Below, piece after piece: positions 1 to 7,188 of a stretch of 18,973 nucleotides of DNA (its first letter is position 1; each line of letters begins with the position of its first letter). Position numbers and translations under genes: made by a program. This stretch comes from Raskinella chloraquaticus (SeqCode) (GTDB lineage Bacteria > Pseudomonadota > Alphaproteobacteria > Rhizobiales > UBA4765). Below the pieces are notes generated by a model, which saw nothing but the letters and a program-made list of their open reading frames with translations, did not search any database and was not told the origin of the DNA. The DNA is taken from NCBI GenBank assembly GCA_002365175.1, contig DEZK01000023.1:1-18973 (forward strand). The letters are read 5' to 3'.

Positions 1-20
1 CAAATTAACGGGTCCTGACC

Positions 21-1007
21 CTAATTCGCAGTGGGCTTGGCAGGGCCGCTGCCGCGCACACTACCATCATCACGAAAATCGCCAAAGATGGTATCAGGTG
101 CCGAGGTGTTGTGGCGCGAATGAACGGTGCGCCCGATCCACACTTCGGCGGCATTGACCTGCTTGACATCGAGCATGCCGCCTTCGCGCCAGACCTCGGC
201 TCCCGGCTCGCGCCAGGCGATACGCGCCGCGTCATTGTTGATATCACTCACATACATGGAGCGCAGAGCAGCGAACACGCCCTCACCCGGCACTGCTTTT
301 TCAAGCGATGCATCAAGCGAGATGATGTCACGGTCGAGATAGCTGAGGCGCAGCCAGCCGGTGCCTCCGCGCATAAAGTTCATGTGAAAGGTGAGATTTT
401 CCGGGTCGATACGCAACGCCGAGATATCGACAATCGGCCGTCCCTGCACTTCGACAGGCCCCACCAGAAAAGACGAGCCATAGGCGCTCCACGCCAGATG
501 CTTGGGCGGCAGAGGGCGGGCGCGCCAGTAGCCATCGCCAGGATAAAGCACCAGAATCTCTTCGGCGCGATCATCGACCCGCGTCCATACCTGGATGAGG
601 TGAATATCGCGAAAGACCTGCGTCCCGACGGTGATTGGTGGAGAATTCACCCGCCAGAATTTGGCAAAGGTGTAGCCGACGATCTGCCAGCTGGCGGTTT
701 CGTAAAGCGTGACGCGGCGCGGCGTGAACGCATATTCGGGATCGGCAGGAAAGCCCGTGCAATTGTGCCAATCGGCAGAGGAGCGATCGACCGACAGGCC
801 GCCGATATAGTTGGGATGGCGGGCATCGATGCGAAACGAGCGCAGTCGGGGAGAGGCCAGTTCGATCGTGACGTTGTCCTTTTCCGCGCACAATGTCGGC
901 TCGGTCTTGTTGTTGACCCGCACCGGGATATCGCTTGCGATAACCGGCGACAGAAACATGATCTGCCCTGACATGGAGGCAAGCACGAATAAATGCAGCA
1001 GGCGCAT
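21..1007 (-). CDS. Secreted protein of unknown family, third gene of the opgH operon
   Basis: I do not recognise this family. The protein is 328 aa from the ATG at 1007. That start is chosen because it puts a signal peptide first: Arg-2, then a hydrophobic stretch (about residues 3-22) and a plausible cleavage after the VIA at 22-24. An AAGGAT ribosome site precedes it. A longer reading from 1094 would run into the preceding gene. The mature part has no further membrane segment and looks beta-rich, with many Trp and Tyr. It has two early cysteines (C40 and C83) that could form a disulfide. It follows the methyltransferase gene by 10 bases, so it is probably co-transcribed with opgH. Its place suggests a periplasmic role connected with glucans, but this is inference. 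It does not show the OpgG hallmarks I know and is far shorter than OpgG (about 500 aa). The gene is complete, ending in TAG at 21-23. Confidence 0.8.
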   Translation of the reverse strand: MRLLHLFVLASMSGQIMFLSPVIASDIPVRVNNKTEPTLCAEKDNVTIELASPRLRSFRIDARHPNYIGGLSVDRSSADWHNCTGFPADPEYAFTPRRVTLYETASWQIVGYTFAKFWRVNSPPITVGTQVFRDIHLIQVWTRVDDRAEEILVLYPGDGYWRARPLPPKHLAWSAYGSSFLVGPVEVQGRPIVDISALRIDPENLTFHMNFMRGGTGWLRLSYLDRDIISLDASLEKAVPGEGVFAALRSMYVSDINNDAARIAWREPGAEVWREGGMLDVKQVNAAEVWIGRTVHSRHNTSAPDTIFGDFRDDGSVRGSGPAKPTAN

Positions 1008-1017
1008 CGAATAATCC

Positions 1018-1788
1018 TTATCGCTCCAGCAACGCATAGACGTCGCCGCTGTTGGCCTCGTGCGGCAATGAGGTGATATGGCGCGCCATGTCATCAGCGC
1101 TCACGGGCGCGCCCAGCGCCATTTTCTGGCTTTCGCCCAGCGCCAGGTTGAAGCGATAGGGCCCGAGGGCTGCAAGCCGCGCCAGGCAGGCAAAGGCAAC
1201 ATCGCGCTGGATGGTGGTGAACTCGAAGGAGAGTGCCGGCAGCGGCGAGGACAGGCCCGCCAGCACATCGGCTTCGAACCCTTCGACATCGATCTTGGCA
1301 AAGGCCGGCCTGCCATGGCGCGCCAGCAGGGCATCGAGCGTCGTGACGGGTACTTCGATCTCGCTGTCCCAGATCTGCCCCTCCCAGCCGGCAGCACCAT
1401 CAGCAGCGGCCACAAAATCCCGCGAAGCCGTCGAGACGGTCGGGTTGCGCGTGTTGATCTTCATCACCAGTTTGCCCGCCTTGGCGCCAAGCGCACCGCG
1501 CAACAAGGTGACATCGCGGTCGCCGGCAAAAATCTGCTCGATGATTGATGCCGGGCCGGGCTGAGGTTCAACCGCCACCACGCGCGCGCCAAGACGTCTG
1601 AAGGCGGCTATACGGTCACCAACATGGCTGCCGATATCAAAGGCAAGGTCGCCCGGCTTGATGAAACCGGCGTAAAGCGCATCCATCGCTGCCGAGCGTT
1701 CGGGCGCCCCATGATAGGTGACAACCGAGCGCGCCAGGCCGACAAGGGCGGCGATGCGATCGGCACGTTGATCGCTGGGCGATGGCAT
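1018..1788 (-). CDS. FkbM-family SAM-dependent methyltransferase
   Basis: A 256-aa class I methyltransferase of the FkbM type, a family that usually O-methylates sugars or polyketide hydroxyls. The SAM-binding motif is DIGSHVG at residues 51-57, followed by the acidic loop VEPQP (73-77). The family signature KIDVEGFE is at 165-172, and TTLDALL at 149-155 precedes it as is usual in the family. No signal peptide is seen, so it should act in the cytoplasm. The start at 1788 is chosen because ATG shares one base with the opgH stop (TGATG), typical of translational coupling; a longer frame to 1863 would lie inside opgH. Coupling to a glucan synthase suggests, by inference only, that the methyl acceptor is a glucan, a lipid-linked sugar or a related envelope molecule. 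Confidence 0.88.
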   Translation of the reverse strand: MPSPSDQRADRIAALVGLARSVVTYHGAPERSAAMDALYAGFIKPGDLAFDIGSHVGDRIAAFRRLGARVVAVEPQPGPASIIEQIFAGDRDVTLLRGALGAKAGKLVMKINTRNPTVSTASRDFVAAADGAAGWEGQIWDSEIEVPVTTLDALLARHGRPAFAKIDVEGFEADVLAGLSSPLPALSFEFTTIQRDVAFACLARLAALGPYRFNLALGESQKMALGAPVSADDMARHITSLPHEANSGDVYALLER

Positions 1789-3575
1789 CAGACGAACTTC
1801 GCGATCTCGGCCGGCGTGGCGAAATCCTCCGGGATACCGCACAGGCCGATGCGCTTTGACCACGCACCCAGTTCAGGCAGCGACGTCAGCACCGCAAAGG
1901 GAACGGCGGTCAGAAAGCCCAGCGTCAGCGGCAGCGACCACAGGGCGACGGTCGGATGAATGGCAAAGAGCGCGCCGAGAATGACGATACCAAACAGTGT
2001 CTGCGGCCACAGCGCCGTAACAGCCTCGCCCCATGTCAGGCGATGTGCATCGCGCGACTGGCCACCCCAGGCCGGCTTATCGCGCGAGACCAGGAGCGAG
2101 AGCATGAACAGCGTGATGCGAAACGTGGTGACAGCGCCAAGCAGAAACGAAAAGACAATCTCGGTCAGCGCGCTCAGCGCAAAATTGCCCGTGCCACCAT
2201 AGCGCTTCGTGCCCCCTTTGGTGAGCGCGATATCGGCAAGCCCGGCAAGCTTTGGCATCAGGTACATGGTGAAAAACGTCAGATGCAGACCTATCGCCAG
2301 CCCGGCGGGAAAAACGGCGCTGCCGGCACGCTCGAAAGCAAGAACCGGTGACAGGGCGATGATCAGCGTCCAGGCGGGAACGCCGATGAACATGAGGATC
2401 GCCCACACCAGCTGAAAGCGGCTCATCGGTTTCAGACCCGGCAGGTCGAGGAGCCGCAGATATTGCAGATTACCGAGGCACCAGCGCAGATCGCGGCGCG
2501 AGAATTCGAAGATGGTCGGCGGGTTTTCCTCCCAGCTTCCCTGCTCTTCAGGCAGTACGCGCACCTCATAGCCGGCACGACGCATGAGCGTGGCCTCAAC
2601 CTGATCATGCGACATCACCGGCCCGCCCAGAGGCGGCCCGCCAGGCAGCACCGGCAAATGACAGCTCTCGGTGAAGGGCTTGATCCGCACCAGCGCATTA
2701 TGGCCCCAGAAGGGCCCGCATTCGCCCGTCCACCAGGCCTGCCCCATCGTGTAGGAGCGCATGCCATGGCGCATGCCAAACTGGAAGATACGGGCAAAGA
2801 AACTCCGCGAGGGCATGCCGACAACCAGGCTCTGGAGGATGCCGAGCCGGGGAGACGCCTGCATCATCCGCACATGGCGCACGATGGTCGAGCCTGCCAT
2901 CAGGCTGTCCGCGTCAAGCGGCAGCATCAATTCGTAATTAGCGCCCCAACGCTCGCAAAAATCACGGACGTTGCCGGCCTTGAAGCCGGCATTGTCCACG
3001 CGCCGGCGATAAACGATACGATGATCGAGGCCCAGCTCCGCCTGCCAGGCGGCCACGCCCTGTTCTTCCGCCATCGCAACACCGGGATCACTGGTGTCAG
3101 AGAGAAGGAAATAATCGAACGCCTTGCCCTCGCTGGTGGCATCAAGCGAGGCTCGAACGGTCTTCAGCCGCGCAATCGCCCGTGACGGGTCCTCATTGCG
3201 CAATGTCATGAGGATGGCGGTGCGGATCGACAGCCTTTCATAGCCATCACCGCTTGTCGCGTAAGGGGCGACCCGTTCCTTGCCATTGTCGACACCATGC
3301 AGAAGCCACAGACCAACGACAGCGTTCCAGAAGCCCAGAACCGTCCATGGCGTGGCGATGGCGAAGGCCAGCAGAACCAGCACGGTCGCCAGCGAGAAAC
3401 CATCGGCGCCGAGCACCCGGATGGCGACCGCGTTCATGGCAAGCCAGGTCACCACGTTCAGCGTCAGCATGAGAATACGGCGGCGGTTCAAATCGCTTAA
3501 TTCACGGCTCACACTGGACGGAATGGCAGCAACCGGACTATTGGCGAAAGGAGAAGGGTCGGGGCGCAAGTTCAT
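1788..3575 (-). CDS. opgH: Glucans biosynthesis glucosyltransferase H (OpgH/MdoH)
   Basis: Inner-membrane GT2 glucosyltransferase that builds the beta-glucan backbone of osmoregulated periplasmic glucans from UDP-glucose. The protein is 595 aa, much shorter than the enterobacterial enzyme (about 850 aa), as expected for alphaproteobacterial forms. Two membrane segments (about 34-56 and 60-92) come before the catalytic domain. That domain shows LSDTSD (D160), the DAD motif (D221, D223), TGECGPFWGHN (283-293), SHDQVEA (D324 candidate base) and RRDLRW (360-365, the QxxRW equivalent). Several further membrane segments fill residues about 388-575. The ATG at 3575 has no obvious ribosome site but fits the family N-terminus. 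It heads a three-gene operon and diverges from the dehydrogenase gene at 3651. The usual opgG neighbour is missing. Confidence 0.95.
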   Translation of the reverse strand: MNLRPDPSPFANSPVAAIPSSVSRELSDLNRRRILMLTLNVVTWLAMNAVAIRVLGADGFSLATVLVLLAFAIATPWTVLGFWNAVVGLWLLHGVDNGKERVAPYATSGDGYERLSIRTAILMTLRNEDPSRAIARLKTVRASLDATSEGKAFDYFLLSDTSDPGVAMAEEQGVAAWQAELGLDHRIVYRRRVDNAGFKAGNVRDFCERWGANYELMLPLDADSLMAGSTIVRHVRMMQASPRLGILQSLVVGMPSRSFFARIFQFGMRHGMRSYTMGQAWWTGECGPFWGHNALVRIKPFTESCHLPVLPGGPPLGGPVMSHDQVEATLMRRAGYEVRVLPEEQGSWEENPPTIFEFSRRDLRWCLGNLQYLRLLDLPGLKPMSRFQLVWAILMFIGVPAWTLIIALSPVLAFERAGSAVFPAGLAIGLHLTFFTMYLMPKLAGLADIALTKGGTKRYGGTGNFALSALTEIVFSFLLGAVTTFRITLFMLSLLVSRDKPAWGGQSRDAHRLTWGEAVTALWPQTLFGIVILGALFAIHPTVALWSLPLTLGFLTAVPFAVLTSLPELGAWSKRIGLCGIPEDFATPAEIAKFV

Positions 3576-3650
3576 GTGGGCGACCAGGGTCAGAGGAAGG
3601 ACAGGAAGGTGGCAGCAGGTGCTAACGGCAACGTCATGAACGGTCGATGT

Positions 3651-4643
3651 ATGCCATCTGCAGCTTCGGCGCTATGGTATGTCGTGCCGGGGCACGCCGA
3701 ATTGCGCTCTGAGCCGCTGGCGGCGCCAGGCGATGGCCATGCGCTGGTGCGCAGCCTTTTCAGCCTGGTCTCGCGCGGCACCGAGCGTCTTGTATTCACC
3801 GGTCAGGTGCCGCAAAGCGAGTGGCAGCGCATGCGCGCACCGCTGCAGGCCGGTGATTTCCCCTTTCCGGTTAAATATGGCTATGCCGCCGTCGGCGAGG
3901 TGATGGAGGGACCTGCCGATATCAGAGGGCGACATGTCTTTGCCCTTCATCCGCATCAGGACTGGTTTGTTGCGCCGCTATCATGGCTGACCGCGCTGCC
4001 TGCAGGATTGCCGCCACGGCGCGCCGTGCTCGCGGCCAATATGGAAACGGCGCTCAACGCGCTGTGGGACGGCGAAGCTCTGCCCGGCCAGCGGATTGTC
4101 GTGGTGGGGGCTGGTATCGTCGGCCTCCTCGTTGCCTATCTGTGTGCCAGATTACCGGGCGCGGACGTGACGGTTGCTGACGTCCTCACGCAGCGCAAGG
4201 CACATGCCGAGGCCTTTGGCGCCCGATTCTGCCATCCTGACGCACTCGATGACAGCGCCGATCTTGTCTTCCACACCAGCGCCCACCCCTCCGGTCTTGC
4301 CGCCGCACTCTTAGCCTGCGCCCATGAGGCGACGATTGTCGAAATGTCATGGTACGGAGAAAAACAGGTGGCGGCGGCGCTGGGTGGAGCCTTTCATGTG
4401 CGCCGCCTGCGCCTCATATCCTCCCAGGTAGGTCATGTGGCACCGGCGGTCCGCGCCCGCTGGAGCCATGGGCGCCGGCTCGCCAAGGCGCTTGAGCTCC
4501 TGCGGGACCCGGCACTTGACCGTCTGCTTGATCAGGACATCGCCTTCCACGACATGCCCGCCGCCTGCCCCGCTCTCTTTGCTGCTCAAGCAACTGGACT
4601 TACCGCTGTGATCGGCTATAGCGAGGCGCCGAAAGCCGGATAG
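3651..4643 (+). CDS. Medium-chain dehydrogenase/reductase lacking zinc ligands
   Basis: A 330-aa protein of the medium-chain dehydrogenase superfamily, often labelled zinc-binding alcohol dehydrogenase. The nucleotide-binding motif VVGAGIVG is at 151-158 and a GroES-like N-terminal part includes KYGYAAVG (75-82). The catalytic zinc cysteine position reads SRGTER (41-46), as in BchC-like and polysaccharide-cluster members, and no structural-zinc cysteine cluster is present, so it is probably a zinc-independent NAD(P)-linked reductase. The start at 3651 (MPSAASALWY) is preferred by family resemblance; an in-frame ATG at 3636 is possible and neither has a convincing ribosome site. It is the first gene of an operon, ending 10 bases before the PTPS-like gene. 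The substrate is unknown; context suggests an oxidoreduction on a pterin-like or sugar intermediate. Confidence 0.85.
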   Translation: MPSAASALWYVVPGHAELRSEPLAAPGDGHALVRSLFSLVSRGTERLVFTGQVPQSEWQRMRAPLQAGDFPFPVKYGYAAVGEVMEGPADIRGRHVFALHPHQDWFVAPLSWLTALPAGLPPRRAVLAANMETALNALWDGEALPGQRIVVVGAGIVGLLVAYLCARLPGADVTVADVLTQRKAHAEAFGARFCHPDALDDSADLVFHTSAHPSGLAAALLACAHEATIVEMSWYGEKQVAAALGGAFHVRRLRLISSQVGHVAPAVRARWSHGRRLAKALELLRDPALDRLLDQDIAFHDMPAACPALFAAQATGLTAVIGYSEAPKAG

Positions 4644-4653
4644 TGGAGCTACC

Positions 4654-5055
4654 ATGTACTCAGTCGAAGTCCGCGATCGCATCATGATCGCCCATTCCCT
4701 GCCCAACCCGTTCTTCGGGCCCGCGCAGAACATGCACGGCGCGACCTTTATCGTCGACGTGGCGTTTTTTCGTGAGAAGCTGACGGCGGAAAACGTCGTC
4801 GTTGATATCGGCGCCGCACTCACCGTCCTGTCACAGACGCTGAAGCCGCTCGCCTATCAGAACCTCGATGCGCTACCGCAATTCAAGGGTGTGCTGACGA
4901 CGACTGAATTCCTGTGCCGCTATATTTTTGATCGTATGGCGGATGCCGTCAAAAATGGTGCACTCGGCAAGGATGCGAGTGGCCTTGCAAAGATCCGCGT
5001 GACACTGGTCGAGACCGACCTGGCGCGCGCGTCTTATGAAGGCAGCCCTGCTTGA
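4654..5055 (+). CDS. PTPS/QueD-like T-fold protein with altered active site
   Basis: A 133-aa protein of the 6-pyruvoyl-tetrahydropterin synthase / 6-carboxytetrahydropterin synthase (QueD) family. By eye it aligns along its length: IAHSL with H14, MHGATF with H28, VVVDIG (48-53), the TTTEF segment with E85, and VTLVET with E120, the pterin-anchoring glutamate. The residues that define catalysis in QueD and PTPS are changed: the Cys four residues before the second His is A24, the third zinc His of HGH is A30, and the Asp-His pair in the LDH motif reads A67-Y68. The pterin-binding fold seems kept but normal chemistry is unlikely. GTGGAG lies 5 bases before the ATG. The stop overlaps the TTG start of the glycosyltransferase. 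Automatic annotation will probably call it queD; I would not. Confidence 0.85.
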   Translation: MYSVEVRDRIMIAHSLPNPFFGPAQNMHGATFIVDVAFFREKLTAENVVVDIGAALTVLSQTLKPLAYQNLDALPQFKGVLTTTEFLCRYIFDRMADAVKNGALGKDASGLAKIRVTLVETDLARASYEGSPA

Positions 5056-6098
5056 GCCACTCATTTTTCGCCGTCCCAGGCGATCTTTCGGCTGCAACCG
5101 GCGGCTATGCCTATGACCGGCAGGTGATGGCTGAGTGTGCGGGCCGTGACTTCACGCTCACTCATTGCCCTCTGCCCGGCGGCTACCCTGATCCAAGCGA
5201 CAAGGAGCGCCAGCAGACAGCACGGATTCTGGCAGCCTTGCCACGAGGGCTTCCCCTTCTCATCGACGGTCTGGCGCTCGGCGCCTTCGACAGCGCGACG
5301 ATCGAAGCCATCCACTCTCCCCTGGTTGCGCTCGTCCACCATCCTCTCGCCTACGAAACAGGCTTGCCGGAATGGCGCCGCGCCATTCTGCTCACAAGCG
5401 AAAGACTGGCACTCGCCTCGGCACAGCGGGTGATCGCGGTCAGCCGGGCGACGGCGAACCTGTTGGTGGAAGAATATGGCGTGCCGGACAGCAAGATCAC
5501 CATCGCCGAACCGGGAGTAGCCCGCGGGGCGCGGGCGCGGGGCTCGGGCGATCATCGCCTGTCGCTTCTCGCGGTTGGCGCCATATCGCCACGCAAAGCT
5601 TACCCCTTGCTGGTTGAAGCGCTGGCCAGCCTGCCCTTGCAAAACTGGCACCTGACAATCGTCGGCCCGGTTCTGGACACCAGCGAAGCGCAAAAAATCG
5701 AAGCCATCGTCCAGCGTCACGATCTTGGCGCCCACATCCGACTTGCGGGGCGGATTGATGCCGAGGCGTTGGCAGCCTGCTATGATAAAGCTGATCTCTT
5801 CGTCATGGCCTCCCTGTTTGAAGGCTATGGCATGGTGGTAACGGAAGCGCTCGCGCGCGGTTTGCCGATTGTCTCGACGACCGGGGGAGCACTGGACTCA
5901 ACCGTGCCTGATGATGCCAGCCTCAAAGTGCCGCCAGGGGATGTTGCGGCGTTCGCCGGCGCCCTTCACAGCCTGATGGTTGATCGGCAATTGCGAACCG
6001 CCAAAGCGGAAGCAGCTTGGCAAAGAGCCTCCGATCTGCCTAGTTGGGCTCAGTGCGCGACAATGATCGTCAACGTCCTGAAAGGGGTTGCCCGATGA
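5052..6098 (+). CDS. GT4-family glycosyltransferase
   Basis: A 348-aa retaining glycosyltransferase with a GT-B fold (GT4 type), predicted cytosolic or membrane-peripheral. The N-terminal acceptor domain has GGYAYD at 17-22, HHPLAYETGL at 96-105 and VSRATANLL at 130-138. The C-terminal nucleotide-sugar domain begins near LLAVGAISPRKAY (172-184) and carries the EX7E motif in FEGYGMVVTE (E257 and E265). The TTG start at 5052 overlaps the preceding stop (TTGA), so translation is probably coupled; there is no better ATG start. The stop overlaps the next gene's ATG in ATGA. Within this operon it likely transfers a sugar onto the product of the PTPS-like branch. The sugar donor cannot be read from the sequence. 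Confidence 0.9.
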   Translation: MSHSFFAVPGDLSAATGGYAYDRQVMAECAGRDFTLTHCPLPGGYPDPSDKERQQTARILAALPRGLPLLIDGLALGAFDSATIEAIHSPLVALVHHPLAYETGLPEWRRAILLTSERLALASAQRVIAVSRATANLLVEEYGVPDSKITIAEPGVARGARARGSGDHRLSLLAVGAISPRKAYPLLVEALASLPLQNWHLTIVGPVLDTSEAQKIEAIVQRHDLGAHIRLAGRIDAEALAACYDKADLFVMASLFEGYGMVVTEALARGLPIVSTTGGALDSTVPDDASLKVPPGDVAAFAGALHSLMVDRQLRTAKAEAAWQRASDLPSWAQCATMIVNVLKGVAR

Positions 6099-6946
6099 GC
6101 GGATTTTCGCCGGACTGGCTCCTTTTACGCGAACCAGCCGACCATGCGGCACGCGCCGGCAATGTCGCGGACGCGGTTACGGCACAGTTCGCAGCGCGCG
6201 GTGATATCACCATACTCGATCTGGGCTGCGGTGCCGGCTCAAACCTGCGCGGGACCTATCAGCTTCTGCCCAAGCACCAGAGCTGGCACATGGTGGATTA
6301 CGATCCGCTGCTGCTGGAAAGCGCGCGTGACCAATTGATCCGCTGGGCCGACGAAGTCATCGCGGCGCCAGCAGGCAACCAGTCACTCACACTGATCAAG
6401 GGCGAACGCACGATCAACGTTCACCTGGTTGCCGCCGATCTGGCAAAGGGAATGGAGGAGGTTGTTCCCGACAAGGTTGACCTGATCACGGCTGCGGCCT
6501 TCCTCGATCTGTGCTCGCAAAGCTGGATCGATGGCTTTACGGCCGCCATCGCCAAAAGGGGTGTCGCCGTCTTCACGCCACTCATTTACGATGGCCGTGA
6601 CCGGTTCGATCCGCCTCATCCTGATGATTACGACATGCTGGCTGCCTTTCATAAGGATATGCTGCGCGACAAGGGATTTGGTCCAGCGATTGGCCCGAAG
6701 GCTGCCGAGGTCTTTGGCAATGCGTTACAGAAGGCCGGATATCGCGTGCTGCTGGGGGATAGCCCGTGGGAGCTTGACGTTTCCGACACGCTGGCAATCG
6801 CGCTGGCTCAAGGCTTTGCCGAAGCCGTGACGGCGGGCAGTGAGATCGACAATGACGTCGTCGAACGCTGGCTTGATTACCGGCTTGAACACGGGACGTG
6901 GAAAGTCGGCCACACCGACGTTTTCGCGGTCAGGCGGAGAGGGTGA
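6095..6946 (+). CDS. Class I SAM-dependent methyltransferase
   Basis: A 283-aa methyltransferase with motif I LDLGCGAGSN (41-50), the acidic end of strand 2 at VDYD (67-70) and a motif IV-like DLITAAAFLDL (129-139). The start at 6095 overlaps the glycosyltransferase stop as ATGA; an upstream in-frame start at 6044 would lie inside that gene. It is the last gene of the four-gene operon. A weak hairpin (7031-7048) lies beyond it but without a T-run, so the transcript end on this strand is not certain. Probably cytoplasmic. The acceptor is unknown; a sugar or heterocycle made by the preceding enzymes is the natural guess. A general small-molecule methyltransferase unrelated to pterins cannot be excluded. 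Confidence 0.88.
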   Translation: MSGFSPDWLLLREPADHAARAGNVADAVTAQFAARGDITILDLGCGAGSNLRGTYQLLPKHQSWHMVDYDPLLLESARDQLIRWADEVIAAPAGNQSLTLIKGERTINVHLVAADLAKGMEEVVPDKVDLITAAAFLDLCSQSWIDGFTAAIAKRGVAVFTPLIYDGRDRFDPPHPDDYDMLAAFHKDMLRDKGFGPAIGPKAAEVFGNALQKAGYRVLLGDSPWELDVSDTLAIALAQGFAEAVTAGSEIDNDVVERWLDYRLEHGTWKVGHTDVFAVRRRG

Positions 6947-7188
6947 ATCATCTTGGAACGAGAACGTTTTCAGCGGTTTGACATACGTTCCTGAGGTTAC
7001 GAATCTACTGCAACTCGTGCTGTCCACCAGCTGATCTGCAAAGATCAGCGCGCGCCGTCTCCGGCGTTTGCCCCGGGTTGTCAAAAAAGATACCCGCGCT
7101 GTGAAAACACGTTCACAGCGCGGGCGATGTCGTTTCAATCCTTCATATTTTCATGCTGGGCTGCGGCAGGTGCGCCCCAACATAGCTC
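6947..7188. other. Intergenic gap between convergent methyltransferase and helicase genes
   Basis: No gene is seen in these 242 bases. The gap holds a short hairpin with stem CTGATCT (7031-7037) and AGATCAG (7042-7048), with no T-run after it, and the strong helicase terminator listed separately at 7082-7124. Confidence 0.7.
7082..7124 (-). terminator. Rho-independent terminator of the DEAD-box helicase gene
   Basis: A perfect 13-bp stem pairs CCCGCGCTGTGAA (7093-7105) with TTCACAGCGCGGG (7112-7124) around a 6-base loop. Read on the minus strand, the stem is followed by TATCTTTTTT. It begins about 65 bases after the helicase stop at 7189. On the plus strand there is no T-run after the stem, so it serves mainly the helicase transcript. 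Confidence 0.88.

Noticed and set aside
111..971. Long plus-strand open frame opposite the secreted-protein gene
   Set aside because: It is the antisense shadow of a gene with a signal peptide, a ribosome site and operon context; its own protein has no recognisable motif.
7031..7048. Hairpin CTGATCT/AGATCAG considered as terminator of the methyltransferase operon
   Set aside because: The stem is short and is followed by GC-rich sequence with no T-run.
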